Below, piece after piece: positions 1 through 7,912 of a stretch of DNA of 10,904 nucleotides. Each line of letters opens with the position of its first letter. Positions within the stretch are counted from its first letter, which is position 1. The stretch spans positions 465-11,368 of the forward strand of contig DFWT01000256.1 in NCBI GenBank assembly GCA_002381045.1, read 5' to 3'. The DNA comes from Rhodoferax sp. UBA4127 (GTDB lineage: Bacteria > Pseudomonadota > Gammaproteobacteria > Burkholderiales > Burkholderiaceae_C). The notes beneath the pieces were generated by a model that did no database searches, was not told the origin of the DNA, and saw nothing but the letters and a program-made list of their open reading frames with translations. The translations under genes were made by a program, and so were the position numbers.

Positions 1-1305
1 CGGCGCGACCTCGCGTTGAACCTGGGCGATGCCCGCCGTGCGATCCCAGACACGCCAGCCACCCGAGCGCTGCTCGACGGCGCGATCCGAGGGCCCCACG
101 AGCGCGCAGGCCACGTCCGGCACGACGCGCCGCACCTCACGCAGCACCTCGCGCAGGTCGCTGCGGTACTGCTCAAAGGTATAGGAGACGTCGGCGGCCT
201 CGTTCGTGCCGTAAGCGAGCACGACCATGTCCGGGTTCAACGCCAACAACCCGCTGGCCGCCATCTGGCGATCCCAGCTCAACTGGCTGCGCGCCGTCTT
301 TCCGCGCACGCCCATCGCGTCCACGATCACGCCCGACCCCTCGCGCTCGGCGCTCACGCCAAACACCCGCACCTCTCCGTCGCCGAGCGGCGAGAGGGTC
401 AGGCGATGCGGGCCGTCACCCACGTTCAGCCTCCAGCGCAGCAGGGTCGGCGCGGCGGCGTCGGTGGAGACGGTGCGCGGGCCAGCGGCGTCTACGGTGA
501 GCTCCAGGTGGCCCCCTCCGGGCTGGCCCAGCGCGTACACGTCGTACGAGGAGACGGAGCGCCCGAGCGGGTTCGTGCGCGTGGTCTCGATCCAGCCAAA
601 GCTGGCGTCGTTCTTGCTCGACACGCTCATGCCCGCGAAGCCCAACAGGCCGTCGTCTCGCCCGTCTCGCTTGCCGGCGTAGTCGGGGAACCAGTCGTCG
701 GTGCGGCACAGGTTGATGTCGTTGCCGCGCCAGCCCTCGAAGAGCGCGGCGGGCAGCACGAAGCCGTGGCCGAGGTCGCCGTAGCGCGCCTGCAGGTCCC
801 GGCGGATCTGGCCGGTCCAGAAGTCGCCTCCCACGTGGTTGGCGCCGAAGACCGTGATTCGCACGCGCGCGCCCAGGTCGGCGGCGCGCATGACCTCGCC
901 GATGTCCCGGATGGCGCTGGCGGGGCCCTCCAGGTGCTGAGGCGGCAGGCTGGCCAGGTCCCAGCCCGGCAGATCCGTAGTTGAGAGCTTCTTTCCGTCC
1001 AACACCAGCGCCGGCATCTGCTCGAGGTCGGGCTCGGGCCCCTTCTCCGTCGGCGGCGCCTTCGGCTTCGGCGGGGGCGCGTTGGAGGGCGACTTCATCA
1101 GGTCCGGGTGCGCGGCGGCGCGGGCGGCGTCACAGCTCAGATCGGGAGGCCCGTCGGCGCCCTCGACGCGAAAGACCTGGGCTTCGACCGGCGCGACCAT
1201 CCGGCTGCTCTCGCGGCTGCTCGCCAGGCTCAGGCCCGCGGCGCCCAGACCGCCGACCATCAGCAGCACGCCTGCCAAGCCGCTCCCGATCGCGTGATGC
1301 CTCAT
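1..1305 (-). CDS. Exported SGNH/GDSL hydrolase, Ape1-like, partial at left edge
   Basis: 435 codons are open from the ATG at 1305 to the window edge, with no stop, so the C-terminus lies outside. A GGAGG ribosome site (1311-1315) lies 5 bases before the start. The N-terminus (MRHH, then a hydrophobic stretch at about residues 5-29) is a signal peptide or membrane anchor without a lipobox. A Pro/Lys-rich linker follows (72-92). The SGNH fold begins near residue 148. Block I reads FGANHVGGDF (153-162) where the family usually has GDSH. A beta-rich segment of about 100 residues (225-325) sits before the block II-like GVRGKTA (332-338), and block III is YGTNEA (365-370). An insert inside an SGNH domain plus GTNEA recalls Ape1/PatB-type peptidoglycan O-acetylesterases, so a periplasmic or outer-surface role is inferred. 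The block V Asp/His pair would lie beyond the edge. Asn156 replaces the expected nucleophile Ser, so activity is doubtful. Family call firm; substrate uncertain. Confidence 0.85.
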   Translation of the reverse strand, partial: MRHHAIGSGLAGVLLMVGGLGAAGLSLASSRESSRMVAPVEAQVFRVEGADGPPDLSCDAARAAAHPDLMKSPSNAPPPKPKAPPTEKGPEPDLEQMPALVLDGKKLSTTDLPGWDLASLPPQHLEGPASAIRDIGEVMRAADLGARVRITVFGANHVGGDFWTGQIRRDLQARYGDLGHGFVLPAALFEGWRGNDINLCRTDDWFPDYAGKRDGRDDGLLGFAGMSVSSKNDASFGWIETTRTNPLGRSVSSYDVYALGQPGGGHLELTVDAAGPRTVSTDAAAPTLLRWRLNVGDGPHRLTLSPLGDGEVRVFGVSAEREGSGVIVDAMGVRGKTARSQLSWDRQMAASGLLALNPDMVVLAYGTNEAADVSYTFEQYRSDLREVLREVRRVVPDVACALVGPSDRAVEQRSGGWRVWDRTAGIAQVQREVAP

Positions 1306-1436
1306 GCCCGCCTCCGAACCCTTGACGCCCCAAGGGTTGACCTCGACGCTCTATAGAGAGTATCCCCAACCCTTCATTTTTACACGCGTTTTTGAGCTGA
1401 ACACGGCGCCGGGTCCGCCGCCTCCGTGCGGCGCGA
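1306..1436. promoter_or_regulatory. Intergenic region with repeated AACCCTT boxes and a palindrome
   Basis: This 131-base gap lies upstream of the SGNH gene and downstream of the 156-residue gene. It is the least GC-rich part of the left region. AACCCTT occurs at 1317-1323 and 1368-1374, and its reverse complement AAGGGTT at 1332-1338. The first two form a perfect 7-base inverted repeat with an 8-base spacer just before the ribosome site. A perfect 10-base palindrome, CTCTATAGAG (1349-1358), contains a TATAGA that could serve as a -10 element on the minus strand, though I see no good -35 partner. This arrangement suggests a promoter with operator sites for the SGNH gene; it is inferred from pattern only. 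Confidence 0.35.
1416..1433 (-). terminator. GC hairpin just after the 156-residue gene
   Basis: CGCCGC (1416-1421) and GCGGCG (1428-1433) form a perfect 6-base-pair stem with a 6-base loop, starting 3 bases past the stop codon of the minus-strand gene ending at 1437. No run of T follows on the minus strand, so it is not a canonical intrinsic terminator. In such GC-rich DNA a stem of this size can also arise by chance. Confidence 0.25.
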
Positions 1437-1907
1437 TCAGAGCTCGCCGTTCGCCAGGAAGCGGTCCACGGTGCGCGCGTCGAGGCGCGCGTTGGCGGGC
1501 ACGCGGCCGTCCGAGATCGCCTCGCCGGTCTCGGCGACCACGCACCTCAGGATGGCGTGCGGATCGTCCTCGTCTGGCACCACGTCCAAGGTGGCGAGCA
1601 CGTTGGTGCCGTCGGCGCGCGTATAGCGGAAGCTCTTGTGCAGGCGGGCGTGCTCGGCCTGCTCGTGGCGGCGCACGACCTCGTTCGCGGTCTTCACGAG
1701 GGTCTGGAAGGCAGGCAGATCCAGCGGTTTTGGGTTCTTCTTGTCGCGGCCCATCGTCCAGGGGCCGACCAGGCTGGGCTCCTCGGCGCCCACGCGGGTC
1801 ATCTCGACCGCCCAGCCGTCATCGTCGAGGTTTTTGACGACGGTGGCGGTCCAGCCGTTTCGCCGCCAGCGGGTGGGCTCGGAGAGATCAGGCAGCGCTT
1901 CGTCCAT
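1437..1907 (-). CDS. Hypothetical protein, 156 residues
   Basis: I do not recognise this family. The reading frame is supported by strong GC bias at third codon positions and by a GAGGA ribosome site (1912-1916) 4 bases before the ATG. The protein is soluble, acidic and charged, with no signal peptide, membrane segment or cysteine-rich motif; the only cysteine is in LRCVVAETGE. It begins MDEALPDLSEPTRWRRNGWTA. A beta-like first part (WTATVVKNLDDDGWAVEMT, then LVGPWTMGRDKKNPKPLD) is followed by a helical charged middle (LVKTANEVVRRHEQAEHARLH), then beta-like segments (FRYTRADGTNVLATLDVV), and the C-terminus is ARTVDRFLANGEL. It lies 67 bases after the alpha/beta hydrolase gene on the same strand, so co-transcription is plausible. 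The N-terminal half hints at a small modification-sensing or binding domain, but I assign no function. Confidence 0.8.
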   Translation of the reverse strand: MDEALPDLSEPTRWRRNGWTATVVKNLDDDGWAVEMTRVGAEEPSLVGPWTMGRDKKNPKPLDLPAFQTLVKTANEVVRRHEQAEHARLHKSFRYTRADGTNVLATLDVVPDEDDPHAILRCVVAETGEAISDGRVPANARLDARTVDRFLANGEL

Positions 1908-1974
1908 GGTGTCCTCTTTCCCTCTCTTTAACCGGGCGGGCGCCTGTCCGAGCGGAGGTGGAGCGCGCCGCGGC

Positions 1975-3201
1975 TCAGGGCAGGAGCTCCAGCAGCTTCG
2001 CGTAGACCGCCGCGCTGCTCAGCAGGTCGAGGTGGTTGGCGCCGTAAGCGATCCATCGCCGCGCCTCGCCGAAGTCCAGCTCCAGTTGTGGATCGGCGTG
2101 CCGGCCGAGCGCGCTGTCCACCGGCACCAGACCGTCGCCAGAGAGCGCAGGCCCAGGCGCGGCCGAGAGCGAGGCGGCGATGGCGACGCAGGTCACGCCC
2201 TCGGGCAGGGCGAGCGCGCCGCGAGGATCGCCGCCGTGCGCGAAGCGATCCCGCCCCTCCCAGTGCGCGTCGAGCACGTTGCCGTAGCGCAGGTCGGTGA
2301 CGCCGGCGCTGCGGAGCTGGCCGAGGCGCACCAGCGGCGCGCTGTAGCGGCTCACCCCCAGCAGGGTGTCGATCCAGTTTCCCCCTCGCTCCAGCGGCGC
2401 GCCGTGGTGGGGGGTGCCCAGCGTCACGAGGGCGCTCAGCTTCGAGCGCCAGGCCTGCCCCTCCGCCTCGGCGACGTGGATAGCGCTGCGGGCGACGAGT
2501 CCACCCATGCTGTGGGTCAACAGCGTGAGATCCACCACGGCTCGGGGCCAGGCCGCCACGAGTCGCTCCAGCAGCGCCGCGAAGAGCCTGCCGTTCTGAG
2601 AGACGTGCAACCCGCTGTTGTAGCGCAGGTAGATCGGCACCAGACCGCGATCGGCGGCGAGCGACGCGCCGTGATCGTGGCCGCCGCGCCGCCACTGGCG
2701 GTCCTCCATCGAAGATCCGTGCACCAGCACCAGCAGGCGATCTCCCCGCGCCGGCTCTTCAGGGGAAGCCGCGGGAGAGACCGCAGGAAAAGCCGCTAAC
2801 AGCGCGTCCGGGCTCAGCTCCAGCGGCGCGCCGTCCTTGCACAGGCGCATGGAGATGGCGAGCGGGTTGCCGGTCTCCTCCAGGTAATCGCCGATGACGC
2901 CGTTGAGCGCCGCGAGCACCGGCCCGCGCTCGGCGCCCGCCTGATCGAGGGCCAGACCCAGGGTGGAGAGCGCCGCGTCCAGGCCCGCGCCCACGCCCCG
3001 CGTCACGCTCCGGATCGCGCCATAGGTCGGCGCCGTGAGCAGCTTCACCGCGCTCTCGAAGGGCTTTCCCAGCACCTCGGGCCCACCTCCGATCGTGTGG
3101 TGCATCTTCTCGACGATGTCGGTGACGCTGAGCGTCGCGACCACCGCCAGCTTCGTGGCGCCGCGGAGCTGGTCTACGAGCGAGGGTCTTGGGCGGTGCA
3201 T
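1975..3201 (-). CDS. Alpha/beta hydrolase, lipase/PGAP1-like, 408 residues
   Basis: A probable serine esterase or lipase acting on an unknown lipid or ester. The alpha/beta-hydrolase core begins near residue 154. The oxyanion-hole segment is LVLVHGSS (157-164); the nucleophile elbow is THSMGG with Ser231; LGTPHHGAPLERGGN (261-275) is typical of PGAP1-like and lipase proteins; the acid is probably Asp356 in SGDGLVPVDS, and the catalytic base His390 in GANHLDLL. About 150 N-terminal residues precede the core and include LRGATKLAVVATLSVTDIVEKMHHTI (12-37), an extension I recall from proteobacterial members of this group. There is no clear signal peptide. The frame stays open upstream to 3471, but those residues are an out-of-frame reading of the ATPase gene. 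I chose the ATG at 3201 because AGGGAG (3208-3213) lies 6 bases before it and the conserved N-terminus starts there. The gene sits next to the junction, so its true upstream neighbour is unknown. Confidence 0.88.
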   Translation of the reverse strand: MHRPRPSLVDQLRGATKLAVVATLSVTDIVEKMHHTIGGGPEVLGKPFESAVKLLTAPTYGAIRSVTRGVGAGLDAALSTLGLALDQAGAERGPVLAALNGVIGDYLEETGNPLAISMRLCKDGAPLELSPDALLAAFPAVSPAASPEEPARGDRLLVLVHGSSMEDRQWRRGGHDHGASLAADRGLVPIYLRYNSGLHVSQNGRLFAALLERLVAAWPRAVVDLTLLTHSMGGLVARSAIHVAEAEGQAWRSKLSALVTLGTPHHGAPLERGGNWIDTLLGVSRYSAPLVRLGQLRSAGVTDLRYGNVLDAHWEGRDRFAHGGDPRGALALPEGVTCVAIAASLSAAPGPALSGDGLVPVDSALGRHADPQLELDFGEARRWIAYGANHLDLLSSAAVYAKLLELLP

Positions 3202-3207
3202 TCGGGG

Positions 3208-3211
3208 CTCC

Positions 3212-3213
<2 letters not shown>
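3208..3213 (-). promoter_or_regulatory. Ribosome binding site of the alpha/beta hydrolase
   Basis: AGGGAG on the minus strand lies 6 bases before the ATG at 3201 and decides that start over two in-frame upstream ATGs (3222 and 3471). The TAG that ends the truncated ATPase frame (3212-3214) overlaps this site. The ATPase stop therefore appears to be an accident of the hydrolase leader sequence rather than a native terminus. Confidence 0.6.
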
Positions 3214-4657
<1,444 letters not shown>

Positions 4658-4817
4658 TGGGCAATGTCTTGGATTTCAAGGAGCGGTTCAAACCATTTTA
4701 AAAAAACGTGCTCCAGCCCGAATGAAATAAGAGCCAGTAGCTATATTTTTAATTTATTCTCGGATCAACACCAAGAACACCCAGGCGCAACGCCCGCGCC
4801 AGCAATCAGCAAATAAA
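4658..4817. repeat. AT-rich spacer with a degenerate Comamonadaceae-type dispersed repeat
   Basis: This 160-base gap between the binding-protein and ATPase genes is far richer in A and T than its flanks. At about 4696-4752 a run of A (4700-4706) is followed by a unit with GTGCTCCAGCCC, then AAGAGCCAGTAGCTAT, then a run of T. From memory this order (A-run, GCTC-AGC arm, short spacer, AGC-AGCTAT arm, T-run) matches an intergenic palindromic repeat scattered through Comamonadaceae genomes; here the arms pair poorly. On the minus strand the A-run becomes seven T after GGAGCACG, so it could weaken or end transcription between the two genes. Assignment to the repeat family needs a search. Confidence 0.4.
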
Positions 4818-5798
4818 TCAATACTTACAAGCGTTGTCCGCCATGTAATCCGCCACCTTAATCTTGCCGCTGATGATGTCAGCCTTGGCAGCTTCCACTT
4901 TTTTCTTCATGTCGGCAGTCACCAGCTTGGCATTGTTGGCATCGAGCGCGTAGCCCACACCGCCTTCCTTCAGACCCAGCACCGAGATGCCCGGCTTGTG
5001 GGCTTTGGCTACGTTGTACACCGCCACATCCACACCCTTGACCATTGAGGTCAGCATGGTGCCGGGCTGCAAATGGTTCTGGTTGCTGTCCACACCAATG
5101 GCCAACTTCTGACCATCTTTGGCGGCTTGGTAAACACCCATACCGGTGCCACCGGCGGCGGCAAACACCACATCGGCACCCTTTGCAAATTGTGCTTTGG
5201 CTAGCTCGCCACCACGTGCCGGATCGTTCCAGGCCGCACCGGTCGTACCGGTCATGTTTGCGAAGACTTCAGCCTTGGGGTTGGCAAATTTGGCGCCCTG
5301 CTCGTAGCCACATTGAAATTTGCGAATCAAGGGGATGTCCATGCCGCCAACAAAACCCACCTTGCCGGTTTTACTGGCCATGGCCGCCATGGCGCCGACC
5401 AGAAAGCTACCCTCTTGCTCCTTGAAAACCACCGACTGCACGTTGGGAAGGTCCACCACCATGTCAATGATGGCGAACTGCAGCTTGGGGAATTCTTTGG
5501 CCAGTTTTTCGATGGCCGAGGCCTGACCAAAGCCGATCCCAATGATGGGCGTGGCACCGCGTTCAGCCATGCGCCGCAGGGCCTGTTCACGCTGGGATTC
5601 GTTGGAAATTTCAAACTCCAGGTACTTTTTGCCTGTTTCTTTTTTCCACTTTTCCATGCCGTTGTAGGCCGCTTCGTTGAACGACTTGTCGAACTTGCCG
5701 CCCATATCAAACACCACGGCCGGTTCTGCCAACACCGAGGTGGCCAAAGACACTGCAGCAGCCATCACACCCATACGAAACACAGAACTCAAAGTCAT
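4818..5798 (-). CDS. BMP-family nucleoside-binding periplasmic protein
   Basis: Substrate-binding subunit of the ABC importer; BMP/PnrA-type proteins bind purine or other nucleosides in the periplasm and deliver them to the membrane permeases. 326 residues. The signal peptide MTLSSVFRMGVMAAAVSLATSVLA ends in VLA-E, giving probable signal peptidase I cleavage after Ala24. There is no lipobox cysteine, so it should be a soluble periplasmic protein. The family hallmark DMGGKFDKSFNEAAYNG is at 31-47. Other conserved stretches are IGIGFGQASAIEKLAKEFP (86-104), GSFLVGAMAAM (130-140), GKVGFVGGMDIPLIRKF (145-161), AAAGGTGMGVYQAA (213-226) and GVDSNQ (235-240). Length is normal. It is first in the minus-strand transcript, ahead of the ATPase, and divergent from ribokinase, which points to nucleoside or ribose-containing ligands. 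The ribosome site is weak. Close to certain as a BMP protein; exact ligand not readable. Confidence 0.95.
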   Translation of the reverse strand: MTLSSVFRMGVMAAAVSLATSVLAEPAVVFDMGGKFDKSFNEAAYNGMEKWKKETGKKYLEFEISNESQREQALRRMAERGATPIIGIGFGQASAIEKLAKEFPKLQFAIIDMVVDLPNVQSVVFKEQEGSFLVGAMAAMASKTGKVGFVGGMDIPLIRKFQCGYEQGAKFANPKAEVFANMTGTTGAAWNDPARGGELAKAQFAKGADVVFAAAGGTGMGVYQAAKDGQKLAIGVDSNQNHLQPGTMLTSMVKGVDVAVYNVAKAHKPGISVLGLKEGGVGYALDANNAKLVTADMKKKVEAAKADIISGKIKVADYMADNACKY

Positions 5799-5935
5799 GG
5801 TGAATCACTTTCAAAAGTTGAAAAAGGCACCTGAAGAATCAGGCAAACATCGACAGGCGCACACTATGCCACGATTCATTCTGCCGATGGCCCGAGCGAC
5901 ATAATGGCAGCCCGTTCATCAAGCCATCCCCACCC
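5799..5935. promoter_or_regulatory. Divergent intergenic region between binding protein and ribokinase
   Basis: This 137-base gap should hold promoters for both directions, but no strong sigma-70 pair is visible; CATAAT (5900-5905) is a possible -10 element for ribokinase. Two small inverted repeats lie on the binding-protein side. CCTGA (5830-5834) and TCAGG (5839-5843) form a 5-base-pair stem with a 4-base loop, and read on the minus strand the hairpin is followed after three bases by CCTTTTT, like a weak attenuator. ACTTT (5807-5811) and AAAGT (5814-5818) flank two bases just before the ATG. These may be regulatory sites for nucleoside-responsive control; no regulator gene is in the window. 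Confidence 0.35.
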
Positions 5936-6865
5936 ATGATTCTGGTTGTCGGTTCTGCCAATCTGGACTTCGTTGTCCGTGCCCCTCACATCCCCGCACC
6001 AGGCGAGACCGTGCTGGGACAGACTTTTGCGACATACCCCGGCGGCAAAGGCGCGAACCAGGCGGTGGCATGCGCCCGTGCCGGTGGCGCTGACACCCAT
6101 ATGCTGGTGGCTTTGGGGCAAGACAGCCACGCCGAGCCCCTGCTGGCCTCGTTGAATGCGGCAAACGTACAGGTCAAATGCGTTCTCAGCCCAGATCTGT
6201 CAACAGGGTGCGCTTTCATTTGTGTAGCAGACAACGCAGAAAACGCCATCACCGTGGCGCCAGGAGCCAACCTCAGCCTCATGCCTGAACACTTGCCTGA
6301 TTTGAACGGATACAGCCATCTGCTGATGCAACTGGAAACCCCCTTGCCCGCCGTCTCAGCCTACGCGCTGGCCGCCCGTCAGCAAGGTGTCAAAGTGGTG
6401 TTGAACGCCGCACCGGCTCAGTGTCTGCCACCCGAACTGTTGGCTGCAGTCGATGTGCTGGTGGTGAACGAAGGCGAACTGGCCACACTGGTGCCCCACC
6501 CCATGAGCTTGGTCACTAACCTGGCGCAACTGCCTGTACCCTGCGTGGTGGTGACACTTGGCCAGCGCGGCTGCATGGCGCGCCTGGGCAACAACTTCTT
6601 CGTACAAGCTGCCTATCCCGTGGCGGCGGTCGACACCACCGGCGCGGGTGACACCTTTTGTGGCGTGCTGGTGGCTGCCATGGACCGGGGTGAACCCTTG
6701 GCAGTGGCCATGCGCCATGCCAGCGCCGCAGCGGCATTGGCCTGCACCATGCCGGGTGCCCAGTCCAGCATTCCAAATGCGACAGATGTGCAAGCGTTTC
6801 TGGCCGCGCAGGAAACATCTGACACTGCCCTCGACACGCTGCGCGCCTACTGCGGTTTATCGTGA
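5936..6865 (+). CDS. rbsK: Ribokinase (PfkB family)
   Basis: Phosphorylates D-ribose with ATP to ribose-5-phosphate in the cytoplasm. 309 residues, the usual ribokinase length. The substrate-binding start GSANLDFVVRAPHIPAPGET (6-25) and the glycine-rich GGKGANQA (36-43) are intact, as is NEGE (178-181). PfkB signature 2 is DTTGAGDTFCG (233-243), with the catalytic base Asp239 and the anion-hole glycines before it; GAQSSIP (274-280) matches the C-terminal monovalent-cation region. It starts at an ATG with no good ribosome site and opens a plus-strand pair with the nucleoside hydrolase 44 bases downstream. Ribose freed by that hydrolase would be its substrate and RpiA would use the product. Another PfkB sugar or nucleoside kinase is possible, but context and motifs favour ribokinase. 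Confidence 0.93.
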   Translation: MILVVGSANLDFVVRAPHIPAPGETVLGQTFATYPGGKGANQAVACARAGGADTHMLVALGQDSHAEPLLASLNAANVQVKCVLSPDLSTGCAFICVADNAENAITVAPGANLSLMPEHLPDLNGYSHLLMQLETPLPAVSAYALAARQQGVKVVLNAAPAQCLPPELLAAVDVLVVNEGELATLVPHPMSLVTNLAQLPVPCVVVTLGQRGCMARLGNNFFVQAAYPVAAVDTTGAGDTFCGVLVAAMDRGEPLAVAMRHASAAAALACTMPGAQSSIPNATDVQAFLAAQETSDTALDTLRAYCGLS

Positions 6866-6909
6866 TTCGTCCTTAGGACCTGCTCCCGCATTCCACTGTG
6901 CTCTCACCC

Positions 6910-7887
6910 ATGCCTCACAAAGTCATTTTTGATACCGACCCCGGTGTAGACGACGCCATGGCCCTCTGCTACGCCCTGGCCCATCCTGACATCGACATCC
7001 TTGGCATCACCACCACCTTCGGCAACGTGACGGTGGATCAGGCCGCCATCAACGCACTTTATCTGTGTCAACTGGCGGGTCGGTCCATCACTGTGACCCG
7101 TGGCGCAGAGAAACCACTGGTCAAACAGGCCGAGCCACCGCCAGATTTCATCCATGGCGCAGATGGCCTAGGTAACCTCCCCGACCGCGCCCCATCGCGC
7201 GGCCAGTTGGACCCGCGCACCTCCGCTCAGTTCATCGTGGACATGGCACGCAAATATCCTGGTGAAATCACGTTGGTCGCAGTCGGCCCCTTGGGCAACC
7301 TGGCCGAAGCGCTGCGCCTGGCGCCAGAGTTGCCCAGCCTGGTACGCGAGGTGGTGCTGATGGGTGGCGCAGTGCTTGAATCCGGCAACGTGTCGCCTGT
7401 GGCTGAGGCCAACATCTGGAATGACCCGCATGCGGCGGATGAGGTGTTTACTGCTGGCTGGCCGCTGACCATGGTGGGTCTGGATGTCACGCACCAAGTG
7501 ATCTTGCCTTTGACCCTGTTTGAAAACCTGGCGCGGCACCACCAGCATCCGGCCACAGACACGCTGTGCAACGCCGTGCGTTTTTACAGCAATTTTTACA
7601 GCCAGCATGACCCGGTGGTGGGCCAGATCACGGGCTGCTACGGCCACGACGTGTTGGCCTTTGTAGTGTTGACACACCCCGAACTGTTCAAGCTGCAAAC
7701 CGGTCGAGTTCGGGTGGCGGTAGATGGTCTGGCGCAGGGCCAGACCATGATGCAGCGCAAAGCGGTGAGTTACCCGCAGCACGGTTGGCATGAAGACATT
7801 CCTCATACACAGGTATGCATGTCGGTGGACGCTCCCGCCTGCTTGGCGGAAGTGGAACACACCCTGATGCGGGACTGGCTAAGTTAG
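6910..7887 (+). CDS. Inosine-uridine preferring nucleoside hydrolase family protein
   Basis: Hydrolyses the N-glycosidic bond of ribonucleosides to free base and ribose in the cytoplasm. 325 residues from the ATG at 6910. The calcium- and ribose-binding signature DTDPGVDDA is at residues 8-16. Further family motifs are TTTFGNVTVDQAA (35-47), HGADGLGN (82-89), GPLGNLAEAL (126-135), MGGAVLESGNVSPVAEANIWNDPHAA (151-176), GLDVTH (190-195) and the active-site His246-Asp247 in GHDVLA, where many members have HDPLA. An in-frame GTG at 6898 would add 4 residues; I prefer the ATG because relatives start at the MPHKVIFDTD-like position, though neither start has a clear ribosome site. It follows rbsK in a probable operon and meets trpB2 tail to tail with 15 bases between stops. 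Base preference (purine, pyrimidine or broad) cannot be read here. Confidence 0.94.
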   Translation: MPHKVIFDTDPGVDDAMALCYALAHPDIDILGITTTFGNVTVDQAAINALYLCQLAGRSITVTRGAEKPLVKQAEPPPDFIHGADGLGNLPDRAPSRGQLDPRTSAQFIVDMARKYPGEITLVAVGPLGNLAEALRLAPELPSLVREVVLMGGAVLESGNVSPVAEANIWNDPHAADEVFTAGWPLTMVGLDVTHQVILPLTLFENLARHHQHPATDTLCNAVRFYSNFYSQHDPVVGQITGCYGHDVLAFVVLTHPELFKLQTGRVRVAVDGLAQGQTMMQRKAVSYPQHGWHEDIPHTQVCMSVDAPACLAEVEHTLMRDWLS

Positions 7888-7894
7888 CCAATCG

Positions 7895-7912
7895 CACTGG
7901 AATCACACAGTG
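7895..7912. terminator. Small inverted repeat between convergent genes
   Basis: CACTG (7895-7899) and CAGTG (7908-7912) pair across 8 bases, spanning the trpB2 stop codon and starting 7 bases after the nucleoside hydrolase stop. It sits where a shared bidirectional terminator would be expected, but the stem is short and no T run follows in either direction, so support is weak. Confidence 0.2.

Noticed and set aside
16..984. Long plus-strand open frame of 322 codons
   Set aside because: It is antisense to the SGNH gene; low-complexity Ala/Arg/His/Val composition is typical of shadow frames in GC-rich DNA.
1636..2799. Plus-strand open frame of 387 codons across two genes
   Set aside because: It is antisense to the 156-residue gene and the hydrolase; no domain motifs, Arg/Gln/Ala-rich.
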